The notes under the pieces are model-generated. The model was not told the origin of the DNA. It did not search any database and saw only the letters and a list, made by a program, of their open reading frames with translations. A program made the translations under genes and the position numbers. This document shows, one piece after another, positions 44,547 through 53,661 of a stretch of DNA of 64,000 nt (position 1 is the stretch's first letter; every line of letters starts with the position of its first letter). This DNA is from Bacteroidaceae bacterium (GTDB lineage Bacteria; Bacteroidota; Bacteroidia; Bacteroidales; Bacteroidaceae). The DNA lies in NCBI GenBank assembly GCA_017447625.1, contig JAFSNB010000002.1:31327-95326 (forward strand), given 5' to 3'.

Positions 44547-46094
44547 ATGACGAAAAGATTTACTCTATGCCTCTTGGCTATGGCTCTGGCGGTTACGGCA
44601 GCCCAAGCCAGGAGAATTGTCATTAAGGTCTATGGCGAGGACGAGAAGACTCCTCACCAGAAGATTACAGGCTTCGGAGCAGCCGACTGCGACGGCGCCA
44701 TGAAACCTTACGGTTCCGACATCAAGCCTGTGCAGCTTCTCTATGGAAAGACCTCAAAGGTCGGCCTGAACATCATGCGAATGGAAATCTCCCCCAGTTT
44801 CAATGGCGACGATGGTGTCAGCTGGGGTAGTACCTACAACTGGTATGGCTCAGTGCCTTGTGCCAGAGAGGCCAAAAGGCGCGGCGCTATCGTCTTTGGC
44901 ACTCCGTGGTCCCCTCCAGGTGCTTACAAGACCAACGGCACTGCTCAGGGCGGCAATTCCGATGATCAGGGGAACCAACGCGGTGAACTGCGTGAGGACT
45001 GTTACGAGAAGTTCTTCCCCTGGTTGAATTCATATCTGGCCTACATGAAGTCCAAGGGCATTGCCGTAGATGCAGTATCCGTCCAGAACGAGCCAGACTG
45101 GTGGGTTAGTTACTCAGGTTGCCTCTATACGCCTGCGCAGCAGGTGACTCTGGTCAAGAACTATGCTCACATGCTCGACCGCGAGACTTATAATGGTGTG
45201 AAACTTATTAGCGCCGAGCCACTTGGCTTCACCCAGAACTATTCTGATGCTCTGATGAACGACCCCGTAGCTCGTGAGCAGATTGACATCGTGGCGGGTC
45301 ATATTTACGGACATGCGCCGTTGGACAATGGCAATATGAAGGATGCCGCCGTGCTGGCTCTCAAGTATGGCAAGGAAATCTGGATGACTGAACACTCCGT
45401 GTCTGACTATCTTGAGGACCGTCTGCCCAACTGGGATGAGCAGATAGACTTCGCTCAGGAAATCAACGAGTGTATGGAAGCCGGATGTTCGGGATATATA
45501 TATTGGTATATGCGCGCGCACTGGGCTTTCGTAGGCACAGGCGAAACAAAGTATGGCTCAGAGAACAAGAAGAACGTGCTGCTTCCACGTGCATACATCT
45601 ATTCCCACTTTGCAAAGCATCTGGCTGGTTCTACACGCCTGCAAACTAAGACTTCCCCGGCTGATGTCTTTTCGGGTACGAATTCCAACTTCGAATATAA
45701 TGCTTTTGTCAATGGTGACTCCCTCATTATGATTGCCATCAACGCCATTGAAACTCCGAACAAATTGGTGTTTAAGTTCCCCAAGGAAGTGAAGGTTGGC
45801 AAGCAGATTATTTCCACAGGCAACGACAAGACTGAACGCTGTATAGAGACGGACATCGAACTCGAGGAACCGACGACAGACGTGACTGTGGACCAGCCCG
45901 GAAAGAGCATCTGCACCTTCATCTTTAAAGTCTATCACGAGGAAGATGCCATCAGCAACATAGATGCAGACAAGGCTCTGCTGGCTAATGACCGCTTCTC
46001 AGACGGAATCTATGATTTCTCAGGTCGCCGCCTTTCTGTCAAGCCCATAAAGGGACTGTACATCCAGAACGGAAAGAAGATGATGCTGAAGTAA
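44547..46094 (+). CDS. secreted GH30 glycoside hydrolase (xylanase/glucanase type) with sorting-like tail
   Basis: Cleaves a beta-linked backbone, perhaps glucuronoxylan or a beta-1,6-glucan. 515 residues: signal peptide (1-21, ends AQAR), TIM barrel with acid/base Glu182 (SVQNEPDWW) and nucleophile Glu282 (IWMTEHSVS), then a side beta-domain, and a C-terminal tail IYDFSGRRLSVKPIKGLYIQ NGKK like the tails at 6689 and 50232. A fit to GH30 subfamily 8 is suggested by the HSVSDY context but not certain. Ends at a strong terminator. Confidence 0.87.
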   Translation: MTKRFTLCLLAMALAVTAAQARRIVIKVYGEDEKTPHQKITGFGAADCDGAMKPYGSDIKPVQLLYGKTSKVGLNIMRMEISPSFNGDDGVSWGSTYNWYGSVPCAREAKRRGAIVFGTPWSPPGAYKTNGTAQGGNSDDQGNQRGELREDCYEKFFPWLNSYLAYMKSKGIAVDAVSVQNEPDWWVSYSGCLYTPAQQVTLVKNYAHMLDRETYNGVKLISAEPLGFTQNYSDALMNDPVAREQIDIVAGHIYGHAPLDNGNMKDAAVLALKYGKEIWMTEHSVSDYLEDRLPNWDEQIDFAQEINECMEAGCSGYIYWYMRAHWAFVGTGETKYGSENKKNVLLPRAYIYSHFAKHLAGSTRLQTKTSPADVFSGTNSNFEYNAFVNGDSLIMIAINAIETPNKLVFKFPKEVKVGKQIISTGNDKTERCIETDIELEEPTTDVTVDQPGKSICTFIFKVYHEEDAISNIDADKALLANDRFSDGIYDFSGRRLSVKPIKGLYIQNGKKMMLK

Positions 46095-46121
46095 AGTCCT
46101 CTCCCTTGAGAGAGAACAAAA

Positions 46122-46155
46122 AGCGCGGGGCTGCACATCGATGCGGCCCCGCGCT
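46122..46155. terminator. bidirectional terminator
   Basis: AGCGCGGGGC pairs with GCCCCGCGCT around a TGCACATCGATGCG loop; it is between convergent GH30 and OmpA genes and flanked by AAAA and TAATTT. Confidence 0.85.
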
Positions 46156-46207
46156 AATTTGTAATGTTGATTATTCGTAAATCAGCTGTTAAGTAAATCA
46201 ACTTTGA

Positions 46208-47098
46208 TTACTCTCCCTGTTCCTTGGCCTTATCCTCGCCCGGAGCCTGCTCAATCAGATCCATGAACTCATCAAGCTGCGGAGTGATGATAATCTGTGT
46301 GCGGCGGTTGCGAGTCTTGTTCTTCGGGGTGTCGTTGGCAACGAGAGGATTGTATTCGCCACGACCACCTGCGGTAAGACGCTTGGGATCTACACCGTAC
46401 TTGTTCTGGAGCTCCTGAACTACGGAAGATGCGCGTAAGCAGGAGAGGTCCCAGTTGTTACGGATGTTGGTCTTCTTGATGGGAACGTCGTCGGTGTTAC
46501 CCTCGATAAGCACGTCATAGTCCTTGTAGTCCTTGATGATCTTAGCAATCTTGGAGAGAGTCTCGCTGGCGCGGCTGTTGATGAGGTAGCTTCCGCTCTC
46601 ATAAAGCATGTTGTCTGCCAGAGATACATAGACTACGCCCTTGAGCACCTGCACATCAACTTCTTTCAGTTCTTCCTTGGAGAGGCTGCGTGTGAGGTTG
46701 TTTGTGAGAGTGATGTTCAGACTGTCGCTCTTGTCCTTAGCCTGAATGAGCTGTTTGATGAATGCGTTTGACGCGTTGATCTCATCCACGAGCTTTGCAA
46801 TATTTACATTGCCCTCGCGAGCCTGCTGGATACTCTGGTCCAGAGCGCCCTGCATGGCACGATAGTTATCCTGCATGGCAGAACGTGCTGAGCGGGCATC
46901 TTCCATCTGCGACTGCAGATTCTCAACGTTGGTGCGGCATACGGCCAACTCTGTTTGTGTTGTCTGATGCTGCTCCTTTAAGGATGCATAGGTGCTCTTA
47001 AGTTGCTTGTGTTCAGTCTCTAAGGCCAGATAAGTCTTCTTTGAAACGCACGAGGTGAGCATCAGCCCAGCTGCGCAAATGATAAATAAATTCTTCAT
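46208..47098 (-). CDS. OmpA-family lipoprotein with coiled coil
   Basis: Anchors the outer membrane to peptidoglycan. 296 residues from the ATG at 47098 (MKNLFIICAAGLMLTSCVSK; lipobox LTSC); the open frame extends upstream to 47155. A long coiled coil (about 25-130) precedes the OmpA domain (about 165-285) with IEGNTDDVPIKK, NWDLSCLRASSVV, LTAGGRGEYNPL and NRRTQIIITP, the peptidoglycan-binding landmarks. Ends in an acidic tail. Confidence 0.92.
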   Translation of the reverse strand: MKNLFIICAAGLMLTSCVSKKTYLALETEHKQLKSTYASLKEQHQTTQTELAVCRTNVENLQSQMEDARSARSAMQDNYRAMQGALDQSIQQAREGNVNIAKLVDEINASNAFIKQLIQAKDKSDSLNITLTNNLTRSLSKEELKEVDVQVLKGVVYVSLADNMLYESGSYLINSRASETLSKIAKIIKDYKDYDVLIEGNTDDVPIKKTNIRNNWDLSCLRASSVVQELQNKYGVDPKRLTAGGRGEYNPLVANDTPKNKTRNRRTQIIITPQLDEFMDLIEQAPGEDKAKEQGE

Positions 47099-47255
47099 AT
47101 TAATTCGGTTTCTGTTGGTTCTACAATAGGTGTTTATTGTTTTGACACGGTGCAAAGTAATAGGTTTATTCTGAAACTGCCAAATCTTTACACCATTATT
47201 ATATTAAAAAGGGTTAAATGCGCTAAAGTATTCCTCCTATTTATGGAAAAATAAA

Positions 47256-47263
47256 TACCTTTG
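47256..47263 (+). promoter_or_regulatory. -7 promoter box for the GH43 gene (TACCTTTG)
   Basis: Perfect TAnnTTTG about 15-20 bases before the GH43 start, implying a very short leader. Confidence 0.6.
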
Positions 47264-47277
47264 AAGCCTAAAAACCT

Positions 47278-50232
47278 ATGATTATGAAATTTTTTACTAT
47301 TATGTGTTGCGGAGTGGCAGCTATGCTGTCCACGCAAACCTATGCACAGGAGCTGACGTCGCTTACAGCTGCCGATGTCACTAACTACACGAAAACCACA
47401 ACCCGTCAGTATGCGGGTATTCATGATCCGAGCATAGTGCAGAATGGGTCGCAGTTTTATATCATGGGCACGCATCGTGGCTTTGCACGCTCAACAGATC
47501 TGAAGAACTGGACTGCTCTTGATATGCGTTTTGCAAAAGTGAATACAAACGGAAGCACGTCCTCTTGCGGTTTTGCAGAGGCATTCAGTACACAGCAGAC
47601 TCGTAAGGTGCGTGCTTTGGTAAATGGCGAAGTGAAGGAAGTTAATTTCGGAAATTATGATGCTGAGGCCTGGGCTCACGCAGACGATGCAGGGTATAAC
47701 ATCGGTGGCAATCTTTGGGCTCCTGATATTATATACAACCCCACTATGAGGAAATGGTGTATGTATATGAGCGTGAACGGAACTGGGTGGCATTCAGTGA
47801 TAGTGTTGCTCACGTCCAACTCCATCAATGGCGAATATGTTTATCAGGGGCCTGTGACTTTCTCAGGTTTCATCAACAGTACCAACCCCGCAATCTCATG
47901 GAAGAAGACAGACTTGGAACTGGTAATAGGAACGCAGTCGGCTCTGCCTTCACGCTATAACAAGGGAAATGATTGGGGCTGGCACTGGCCAAACAACATA
48001 GATCCGTGCGTGTTCTACGATGCAGACAGCACCTTGTGGATGTCCTATGGTTCTTGGAGCGGCGGCATTTTCATGCTGAAGCTTGACCCAACAACCGGCT
48101 TACGCGACTACACCGTCACTTACCCGTTGGTTAATGTCTGGGGTGACCATGCTTCATCCGACCCTTACTTCGGTAAGCGTATCGCAGGCGGTGACTATGC
48201 CAGCGGCGAAGGCTCTTATATTCAGAAGATAGGCAACTACTATTACCTCTTTATGAGCTATGGCGGCTTGGACTCAGTCGGAGGCTATGTGATGCGTCTG
48301 TTCCGCTCGGAGAATCCCGACGGGCCCTTTGTGGATTCTCGCGGGAATACAGCCACTTATGACCGCTATGCCTTGAACTTTGGCCCGAATAGCGACAATC
48401 GAGGCGACTTGATTATGAGTGCGTATAGTTATTGGGGCTTCCAGCAGGAAGGCGAAGGGCGTGTGGCTCAGGGCCATAATTCCGCTTTCGTGGATAATAA
48501 GGGCCGTGCCTTTGTGGTCTATCACACCCGCTTTGACAACGGCACAGAGTGGTTCCAAGACCGTGTCCATCAACTCTTCCAGAACAAACAAGGCTGGCTC
48601 GTCTGTGCCCCGTTTGAATATAACGGCGAGACAATCACACAGGAGGACATCGAGAATGGATGCCAGTTCACGAAAGAAGAGATACCAGGTAGCTACAGCC
48701 TGTTGCTGCATCGTTACGGATTGGATCACACAGAACTTCAGACTGCTACTCCGACTCCTGTAACCCTTTCCTCAGACGGGAAGGTTAGTGGCGATTATGA
48801 TATCTCTGGCACTTGGAAATTGGAAGATGGTACCGGCTATATTACCTTATATATTAATAATGTAAGATATTATGGAGTTGTGACGGAGCAGACAGTAGAA
48901 GGTTCAACAGCTAAGGCCATCTGTATCTCGGCTCTGTCTTCCAATACAGGCGCACCGCTGTGGGCATACAAGATGGAACCGCAGTATGCCGTTGCATACA
49001 CTGCCAAAGATTATGCCGAATACATTGGAATTAAGAACAATGAAACCATCAGTAAGAACTTCGAGCTTCCTATCGGATTAGATAATTATGGAGCCACGAT
49101 AGAATGGACGTCGTCTGTGCCGGAGGTCTTGTCTCTTGTTCCTGATAAAGGCTGGTATTGGGCTCATTACAACCCCGCCGACACCATAACTCCCGTCACG
49201 CTCACATGCCGCATTTCTGTCGAGAACTGCTATTATGACCAGGTGTTTGAAGTGAAGGCTGCCCGCAACACCATTTCCGACAGTCAGCGTGATGCCGTGC
49301 TCTCTCCGCTTGTAGCCTACTATGACTTTGAGCAGACGACCGGAACCACGGTAAACCAGCTTGACGAGACGCAGAAGATGACATTCTCCAAGGGAACGAA
49401 CGGCACAAAGCCTACGCTGGAAAAAGGAAATGCCAGAGAGACGCAATTCGTCTTCATATATGAAGGAGAAACCACAGCAAAGTCGTCTTATACCTATTGC
49501 CCGAATCCGTTGCAAGGTAAGGATTTGAAGGACGGCTTCAGCGTATCTTTGTGGGTGTTGCTGAACGGTGATGACACGTCTCAACGGACTCTCCCAATTT
49601 GGAGCATCACGGACAAACGAGCTAATATGAGCAACCTGAAGCAGACGCTTTATTTCACACCGAACGTGATGGTCGGCTTCACGACCGAGGATGACTATTT
49701 CTATGCTAACAAGCCCGCTGATGAAAATGCGAACGGAACGGGTTATATGAGTAACTTTGAATGGAGATTCGTTACCTTCACCTGCGACAGCACGGGAATC
49801 GCCACATACATCAATGGCGTTAAGAAGGCATTGAAGTCGTTCGAGAGTAGCGCCGGCACAGCTACATCACCCTCCAAGGCTGCTGTTATGTTCGATTATG
49901 CTAAGGTGCTCGATATGGTTTCTTCCGCTGAGTTCTTGCAGTTGGGCCTCGGAGTGAAGGGTCTGGGTTCTCCCAATTTCGCGGCAGACGACCTTATGGT
50001 TCATCAGAAAGCCCTCTCATCCTCAGAGGCCGCTACGCTGAACCGCCTAGCCACGCGCGTCACCGACTTCACATCCGGCATCTTCGCAGTTCCTTTCTCA
50101 GTGAATACTTTCTCGGGTGCCGTCTCCGACGGTGTTATCCGTGACCTCTCCGGCCGCAGGGTAGCCGCCAAGGACTTCCGCTCGCTGCCTGCCGGCATTT
50201 ACATTGTCAATGGCCGCAAGATTAAGAAGTAA
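47278..50232 (+). CDS. secreted multidomain GH43 glycoside hydrolase with LamG-like domain and sorting-like tail
   Basis: Probably an arabinan/arabinoxylan-active enzyme. 984 residues: signal peptide (1-24), five-bladed GH43 domain (about 40-430) with base Asp50 (GIHDPSIV), NNIDPCVFYDADS for the second Asp and ASGEGSYIQ for the general acid Glu, a lipocalin-like accessory domain (about 480-580), an Ig-like domain (about 585-660), a LamG/concanavalin-like domain (about 675-910; LSPLVAYYDFEQT), and a tail IRDLSGRRVAAKDFRSLPAG IYIVNGRK. ATG at 47284 is an equal alternative start. Subfamily not assignable by eye. Confidence 0.88.
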   Translation: MIMKFFTIMCCGVAAMLSTQTYAQELTSLTAADVTNYTKTTTRQYAGIHDPSIVQNGSQFYIMGTHRGFARSTDLKNWTALDMRFAKVNTNGSTSSCGFAEAFSTQQTRKVRALVNGEVKEVNFGNYDAEAWAHADDAGYNIGGNLWAPDIIYNPTMRKWCMYMSVNGTGWHSVIVLLTSNSINGEYVYQGPVTFSGFINSTNPAISWKKTDLELVIGTQSALPSRYNKGNDWGWHWPNNIDPCVFYDADSTLWMSYGSWSGGIFMLKLDPTTGLRDYTVTYPLVNVWGDHASSDPYFGKRIAGGDYASGEGSYIQKIGNYYYLFMSYGGLDSVGGYVMRLFRSENPDGPFVDSRGNTATYDRYALNFGPNSDNRGDLIMSAYSYWGFQQEGEGRVAQGHNSAFVDNKGRAFVVYHTRFDNGTEWFQDRVHQLFQNKQGWLVCAPFEYNGETITQEDIENGCQFTKEEIPGSYSLLLHRYGLDHTELQTATPTPVTLSSDGKVSGDYDISGTWKLEDGTGYITLYINNVRYYGVVTEQTVEGSTAKAICISALSSNTGAPLWAYKMEPQYAVAYTAKDYAEYIGIKNNETISKNFELPIGLDNYGATIEWTSSVPEVLSLVPDKGWYWAHYNPADTITPVTLTCRISVENCYYDQVFEVKAARNTISDSQRDAVLSPLVAYYDFEQTTGTTVNQLDETQKMTFSKGTNGTKPTLEKGNARETQFVFIYEGETTAKSSYTYCPNPLQGKDLKDGFSVSLWVLLNGDDTSQRTLPIWSITDKRANMSNLKQTLYFTPNVMVGFTTEDDYFYANKPADENANGTGYMSNFEWRFVTFTCDSTGIATYINGVKKALKSFESSAGTATSPSKAAVMFDYAKVLDMVSSAEFLQLGLGVKGLGSPNFAADDLMVHQKALSSSEAATLNRLATRVTDFTSGIFAVPFSVNTFSGAVSDGVIRDLSGRRVAAKDFRSLPAGIYIVNGRKIKK

Positions 50233-50252
50233 AGAGCTGCTGCCCTCAGCCT

Positions 50253-51584
50253 ATGACAGTCATTTCGCTCTACGAACTTAACAATCTGGTGCGCTCCACG
50301 CTGGAGACCACTCTGGAGCCTTCCTATTGGGTGAAGGCAGAGCTGGCTGAGGCGCGAGTGGCCTCCAACGGCCATTTCTACTGTGAGTTCGTTCAGAAGG
50401 ACGCAGATACGAACACCTTCCTCGCCCGAGCCAGAGGTGTTATGTGGAACCGTACATACAACCTCCTTGGTCCGCTCTTCGAACGTGCCACGGGCGAACG
50501 ACTGCGTGCGGGTCTGACGGTGCTGGTCGAGGTAGAGCCGGAATTCCATGAGGTTTATGGTTTCTCGCTGAAGATAGTGGACATCGACCCATCGTTCACA
50601 ATGGGCGATATGGCCCGACGCCGTAAGGAGATACTTGACACGCTGACAGCAGCCGGTATTATAGACGACAACAAGACGCTCCCGCTGCCGCAGCTCCTGA
50701 AGAATATCGCCGTCGTGTCATCTGCCAGTGCTGCTGGTTATGGCGATTTCTGCGACCAACTGTCCAACAACCCTTACGGACTGTATTTCAACATAAAGCT
50801 CTTTCCCGCCATTATGCAGGGAGAGAACGTCCCGCAGAGCATTATGCATGCGTTGGAAGAGATCGCCAACGAGTGTTACGAAGGGGAAAACGGGTGGCAT
50901 TGTGTGGTTATTATCCGTGGAGGAGGAGCCACCAGCGACCTTGCCGACTATGAGAATCTCGAACTGGCCACGGCCGTAGCTCAGATGCCCGTACCCGTAA
51001 TTGTGGGAATCGGACACGAGCGGGACGAGACGGTATTGGACTTCGTAGCGAACACACGGGTGAAGACGCCTACTGCCGCCGCCGCCTTCCTCATTGAGCA
51101 TGGAGCGCAGGAACTTGTTGACTTGCAGACTCTCGCGGACACCCTGCGCACGGCTGCCTCCCTGCTCATTACCCGCCAGCATAACGAACTGGAGCATATC
51201 ACCAAACTCCTGCCGCACATCCACGCCCTTATTCATGAACAGCAGACCCGTCTCCTCGACGCTTTGGCCACGCGCACGGCTACAGCCACCCAGCGGTGTC
51301 TTTGGGTTGCGGCGCAGAATCTGGATAAATCGCAGGCTTCGATAGAGCAGGCCTTGAAGATGAAGATGCAGAAGGAGCAGTTCTGGATGCAATCCATCGG
51401 ACAGCGACTCGACAGTCTCGACCCGTCGCTGATGCTCAGGCGCGGCTACACCCTTACTTACCTGTCAGACGGAAAACTGGTGCGCTCTGTGTCGGACCTG
51501 CATCAAGGCGACCGTCTTACCACACGTCTTGCCGATGGCTCTGCAACGGCCATCGTGGAAGAGATTATACCATCAAAGCAATAA
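50253..51584 (+). CDS. xseA: exodeoxyribonuclease VII large subunit
   Basis: Degrades single-stranded DNA together with XseB. 443 residues: N-terminal OB-fold (ISLYELNNLVRSTLE ... WVKAELAEARVASNGHFYCE), catalytic domain with RGGGATSDLADYENLELA and GIGHERDETVLDFVA, then coiled coil and LRRGYTLTYLSDGK. Starts 20 bases after the GH43 gene and is coupled to xseB 13 bases downstream. Confidence 0.96.
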   Translation: MTVISLYELNNLVRSTLETTLEPSYWVKAELAEARVASNGHFYCEFVQKDADTNTFLARARGVMWNRTYNLLGPLFERATGERLRAGLTVLVEVEPEFHEVYGFSLKIVDIDPSFTMGDMARRRKEILDTLTAAGIIDDNKTLPLPQLLKNIAVVSSASAAGYGDFCDQLSNNPYGLYFNIKLFPAIMQGENVPQSIMHALEEIANECYEGENGWHCVVIIRGGGATSDLADYENLELATAVAQMPVPVIVGIGHERDETVLDFVANTRVKTPTAAAAFLIEHGAQELVDLQTLADTLRTAASLLITRQHNELEHITKLLPHIHALIHEQQTRLLDALATRTATATQRCLWVAAQNLDKSQASIEQALKMKMQKEQFWMQSIGQRLDSLDPSLMLRRGYTLTYLSDGKLVRSVSDLHQGDRLTTRLADGSATAIVEEIIPSKQ

Positions 51585-51597
51585 AAACAACCAGAAT

Positions 51598-51801
51598 ATG
51601 GAAGGCAAAGATAAAGAAATGACATACGAGAGCGCAAAGGAACGCCTCGAAGCAATCACCAGCGAACTGGAAGCGGGAAACGTACAAATAGACCTGCTCG
51701 CAAAACGGCTTAAGGAAGCGCAGGAACTGCTGCGTTTCTGCAAGGAGAAGCTAACAAAGGCAGAGGAAGAGGTGGGCAAACTACTTCAGCCGGCCTCATA
51801 G
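51598..51801 (+). CDS. xseB: exodeoxyribonuclease VII small subunit
   Basis: 67 residues from the ATG at 51598; the open frame to 51529 overlaps xseA and lacks family sequence. TYESAKERLEAITSELEAGN and LLAKRLKEAQELLRFCKEKL are typical of XseB, a two-helix subunit that binds the XseA coiled coil. Its last 16 bases overlap the convergent FAD oxidoreductase. Confidence 0.93.
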   Translation: MEGKDKEMTYESAKERLEAITSELEAGNVQIDLLAKRLKEAQELLRFCKEKLTKAEEEVGKLLQPAS

Positions 51802-53375
51802 CCTAAACCTTTCGCTGCCGCTTCAGCGCAGCGCTCACCGTCTATGGCGGCACTTACGATTCCGCCTGCATAACCAGCCCCTTCACCACATGGATACAGT
51901 CCTTCCAGGTCTATGTGGCGGAGGGCTTCTTCGTCGCGGACTATGCGGCAGGGAGCCGACGTGCGCGTCTCCACCCCGATTATGCAGGCTTCGTTAGTGA
52001 GGAAGCCATGGCTGCGCCGCCCGAACACGCGGAAGCCTTCTTGCAGACGTGTGGAGATAAAGTCGGGGAGCCAGAAATGGAGCGGCGAAGGAACCAACCC
52101 CGGAGCGTAGCTGCTTGCCGGTAGCGAACAGCCCAGCCGTCCGTTGACGAAATCAGCCATTCTCTGTGCGGGAGCCGTCTGCCTCCGACCGCCCTCTTGC
52201 CAAGCCATCTTCTCCAGACGCTGCTGAAATTCCATCATTTTCAACACGGGATATTCGGACACCTCATAGATATCCTCCGTGCGTACTTCAACCACCATTC
52301 CGCTATTGCTCCAGCGGGAGTTGCGCCCTGAAGGGCTCATCCCATTCACAACGACCTGCTCAGGCCCACTGGCAGCCGGAACGACGAAACCGCCCGGACA
52401 CATACAGAAGGAATAGACACCTCGCCCCTCAACCTGATGGACAAAGGCATATTCAGCTGCTGGCAGCCAGCGTCCGCGCCCGTCGCGGCTGTGGTACTGG
52501 ATTCTGTCTATCAGCTCCGACGGGTGTTCAAGGCGCACCCCAACGGCTATTCCTTTCGGCTCGATTGTCCATCCCTTACGCGCGAACATTATATATATAT
52601 CGCGCGCAGAGTGTCCTGTGGCGAGAACCACAGGCCCCATGAAGGAGCGTTCGCGAGTCCCGGCGCCAGAGTTGTCTTCGGCTTCGACACCAACAACGCG
52701 GCCACGCTCTACAATCAGGTCGGTGACGCGTGTCTGGAAATGGACTTCGCCTCCGCTCGCGATTATTGTGTTGCGCATGTTCTCAATGACTCGCGGCAGG
52801 CGGTCTGTTCCGATATGCGGGTGTGCATCGATGAGGATGTCTGTCGAGGCTCCGTGCTGGCAGAAGACGTTGAGAATCTTCTGCACGTTGCCGCGCTTCT
52901 TGCTGCGGGTGTATAGTTTTCCGTCGGAGTAGGCTCCAGCGCCTCCTTCGCCGAAACTGTAGTTGCTCTCAGCATCCACAATATGTTCACGGCTGATGCG
53001 TGCGATGTCCTTCTTGCGCGAATGGACATCCTTGCCGCGCTCCAGGACGATGGGCCGGAGGCCCAGCTCGATGAGACGCAGAGCGGCGAAGAGACCTCCC
53101 GGGCCGGCTCCGACCACAACCACCGGCTCTCTGCCGCTTACATCCGGATATTCCGTGTGCTCGAACGGCTCGTCCGTCGGTTCCTCGTCCACATAGGCTC
53201 TGACGTTCAGATTCACCATGACGGCACGTCCGCGAGCATCTATGCTGCGACGCAGAATCCTTATGGCTTTGATGCTCCGCCCGTCTATGGCGGCTTCTTC
53301 GGCCATAGCCCGGCGCAGCAGCTTGTCTGTGCCGGCACATTCGGGTGAAACTCTCAGTTGAACTTCCTTTATCAT
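51786..53375 (-). CDS. FAD-dependent oxidoreductase (NAD(FAD)-utilising, HI0933/YhiN-related type)
   Basis: 529 residues: an N-terminal extra domain (1-85), FAD-binding VVVVGAGPGGLFAALRLIEL (80-99), a central substrate domain, and a C-terminal GEGAGYAGGIVSAAIDG FAD motif. Conserved across Bacteroidetes; the substrate is not established. Convergent with xseB, sharing 16 bases. GC content and codon use look like the neighbours. Confidence 0.88.
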   Translation of the reverse strand: MIKEVQLRVSPECAGTDKLLRRAMAEEAAIDGRSIKAIRILRRSIDARGRAVMVNLNVRAYVDEEPTDEPFEHTEYPDVSGREPVVVVGAGPGGLFAALRLIELGLRPIVLERGKDVHSRKKDIARISREHIVDAESNYSFGEGGAGAYSDGKLYTRSKKRGNVQKILNVFCQHGASTDILIDAHPHIGTDRLPRVIENMRNTIIASGGEVHFQTRVTDLIVERGRVVGVEAEDNSGAGTRERSFMGPVVLATGHSARDIYIMFARKGWTIEPKGIAVGVRLEHPSELIDRIQYHSRDGRGRWLPAAEYAFVHQVEGRGVYSFCMCPGGFVVPAASGPEQVVVNGMSPSGRNSRWSNSGMVVEVRTEDIYEVSEYPVLKMMEFQQRLEKMAWQEGGRRQTAPAQRMADFVNGRLGCSLPASSYAPGLVPSPLHFWLPDFISTRLQEGFRVFGRRSHGFLTNEACIIGVETRTSAPCRIVRDEEALRHIDLEGLYPCGEGAGYAGGIVSAAIDGERCAEAAAKGLGYEAG

Positions 53376-53464
53376 AGATGCGTCTCTCTTCTCGCCCCGC
53401 AGGGCTTATGTAAAAAACAAGTGAGCAACAACCTCAAGGCCGTTGCTCACTCTCTGCAAATTTG

Positions 53465-53539
53465 TCGGGATGACTGGATTCGAACCAGCGACCACACGCC
53501 CCCCAGACGCGTACTCTAACCGGACTGAGCTACATCCCG
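53465..53539 (-). tRNA. tRNA-Pro (anticodon GGG)
   Basis: On the minus strand: acceptor CGGGATG/CATCCCG, D-arm GCTC...GAGT, anticodon stem CGCGT/GCGTG with loop CTGGGGG, T-arm GCTGG TTCGAAT CCAGT, discriminator A. CCA is not encoded. Confidence 0.94.
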
Positions 53540-53578
53540 AACATCGGCCCGAAAGGGGCTTCTTTCGTTTTGCGGGTG

Positions 53579-53586
53579 CAAAAGTA
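53579..53586 (-). promoter_or_regulatory. -7 promoter box for tRNA-Pro (TACTTTTG on minus)
   Basis: TACTTTTGCACCCGC reads toward the tRNA 40 bases away. It shares the TTTGCACCCGC context with the tRNA-Met and gpmI boxes. Confidence 0.65.
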
Positions 53587-53618
53587 CTCGTTTTTTTTGA
53601 TGCCTGCAAATTTTTCCC

Positions 53619-53626
53619 TACTTTTG
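53619..53626 (+). promoter_or_regulatory. -7 promoter box for aroA (TACTTTTG)
   Basis: TAnnTTTG match, divergent from the tRNA-Pro promoter, 36 bases before the aroA start. Confidence 0.6.
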
Positions 53627-53661
53627 TGGCGGATTTTGCAAAAAAAGATAGTTAAACGCTC

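Noticed and set aside
53443-53655. Plus-strand frame containing GFEPATTRPPDAYSNRT
   Set aside because: It reads through the tRNA-Pro gene in reverse; such peptides are known artefacts of tRNA loci. The minus-strand frame at 9518-9709 (GAGLEPATFGL) is the same kind of artefact at tRNA-Met.
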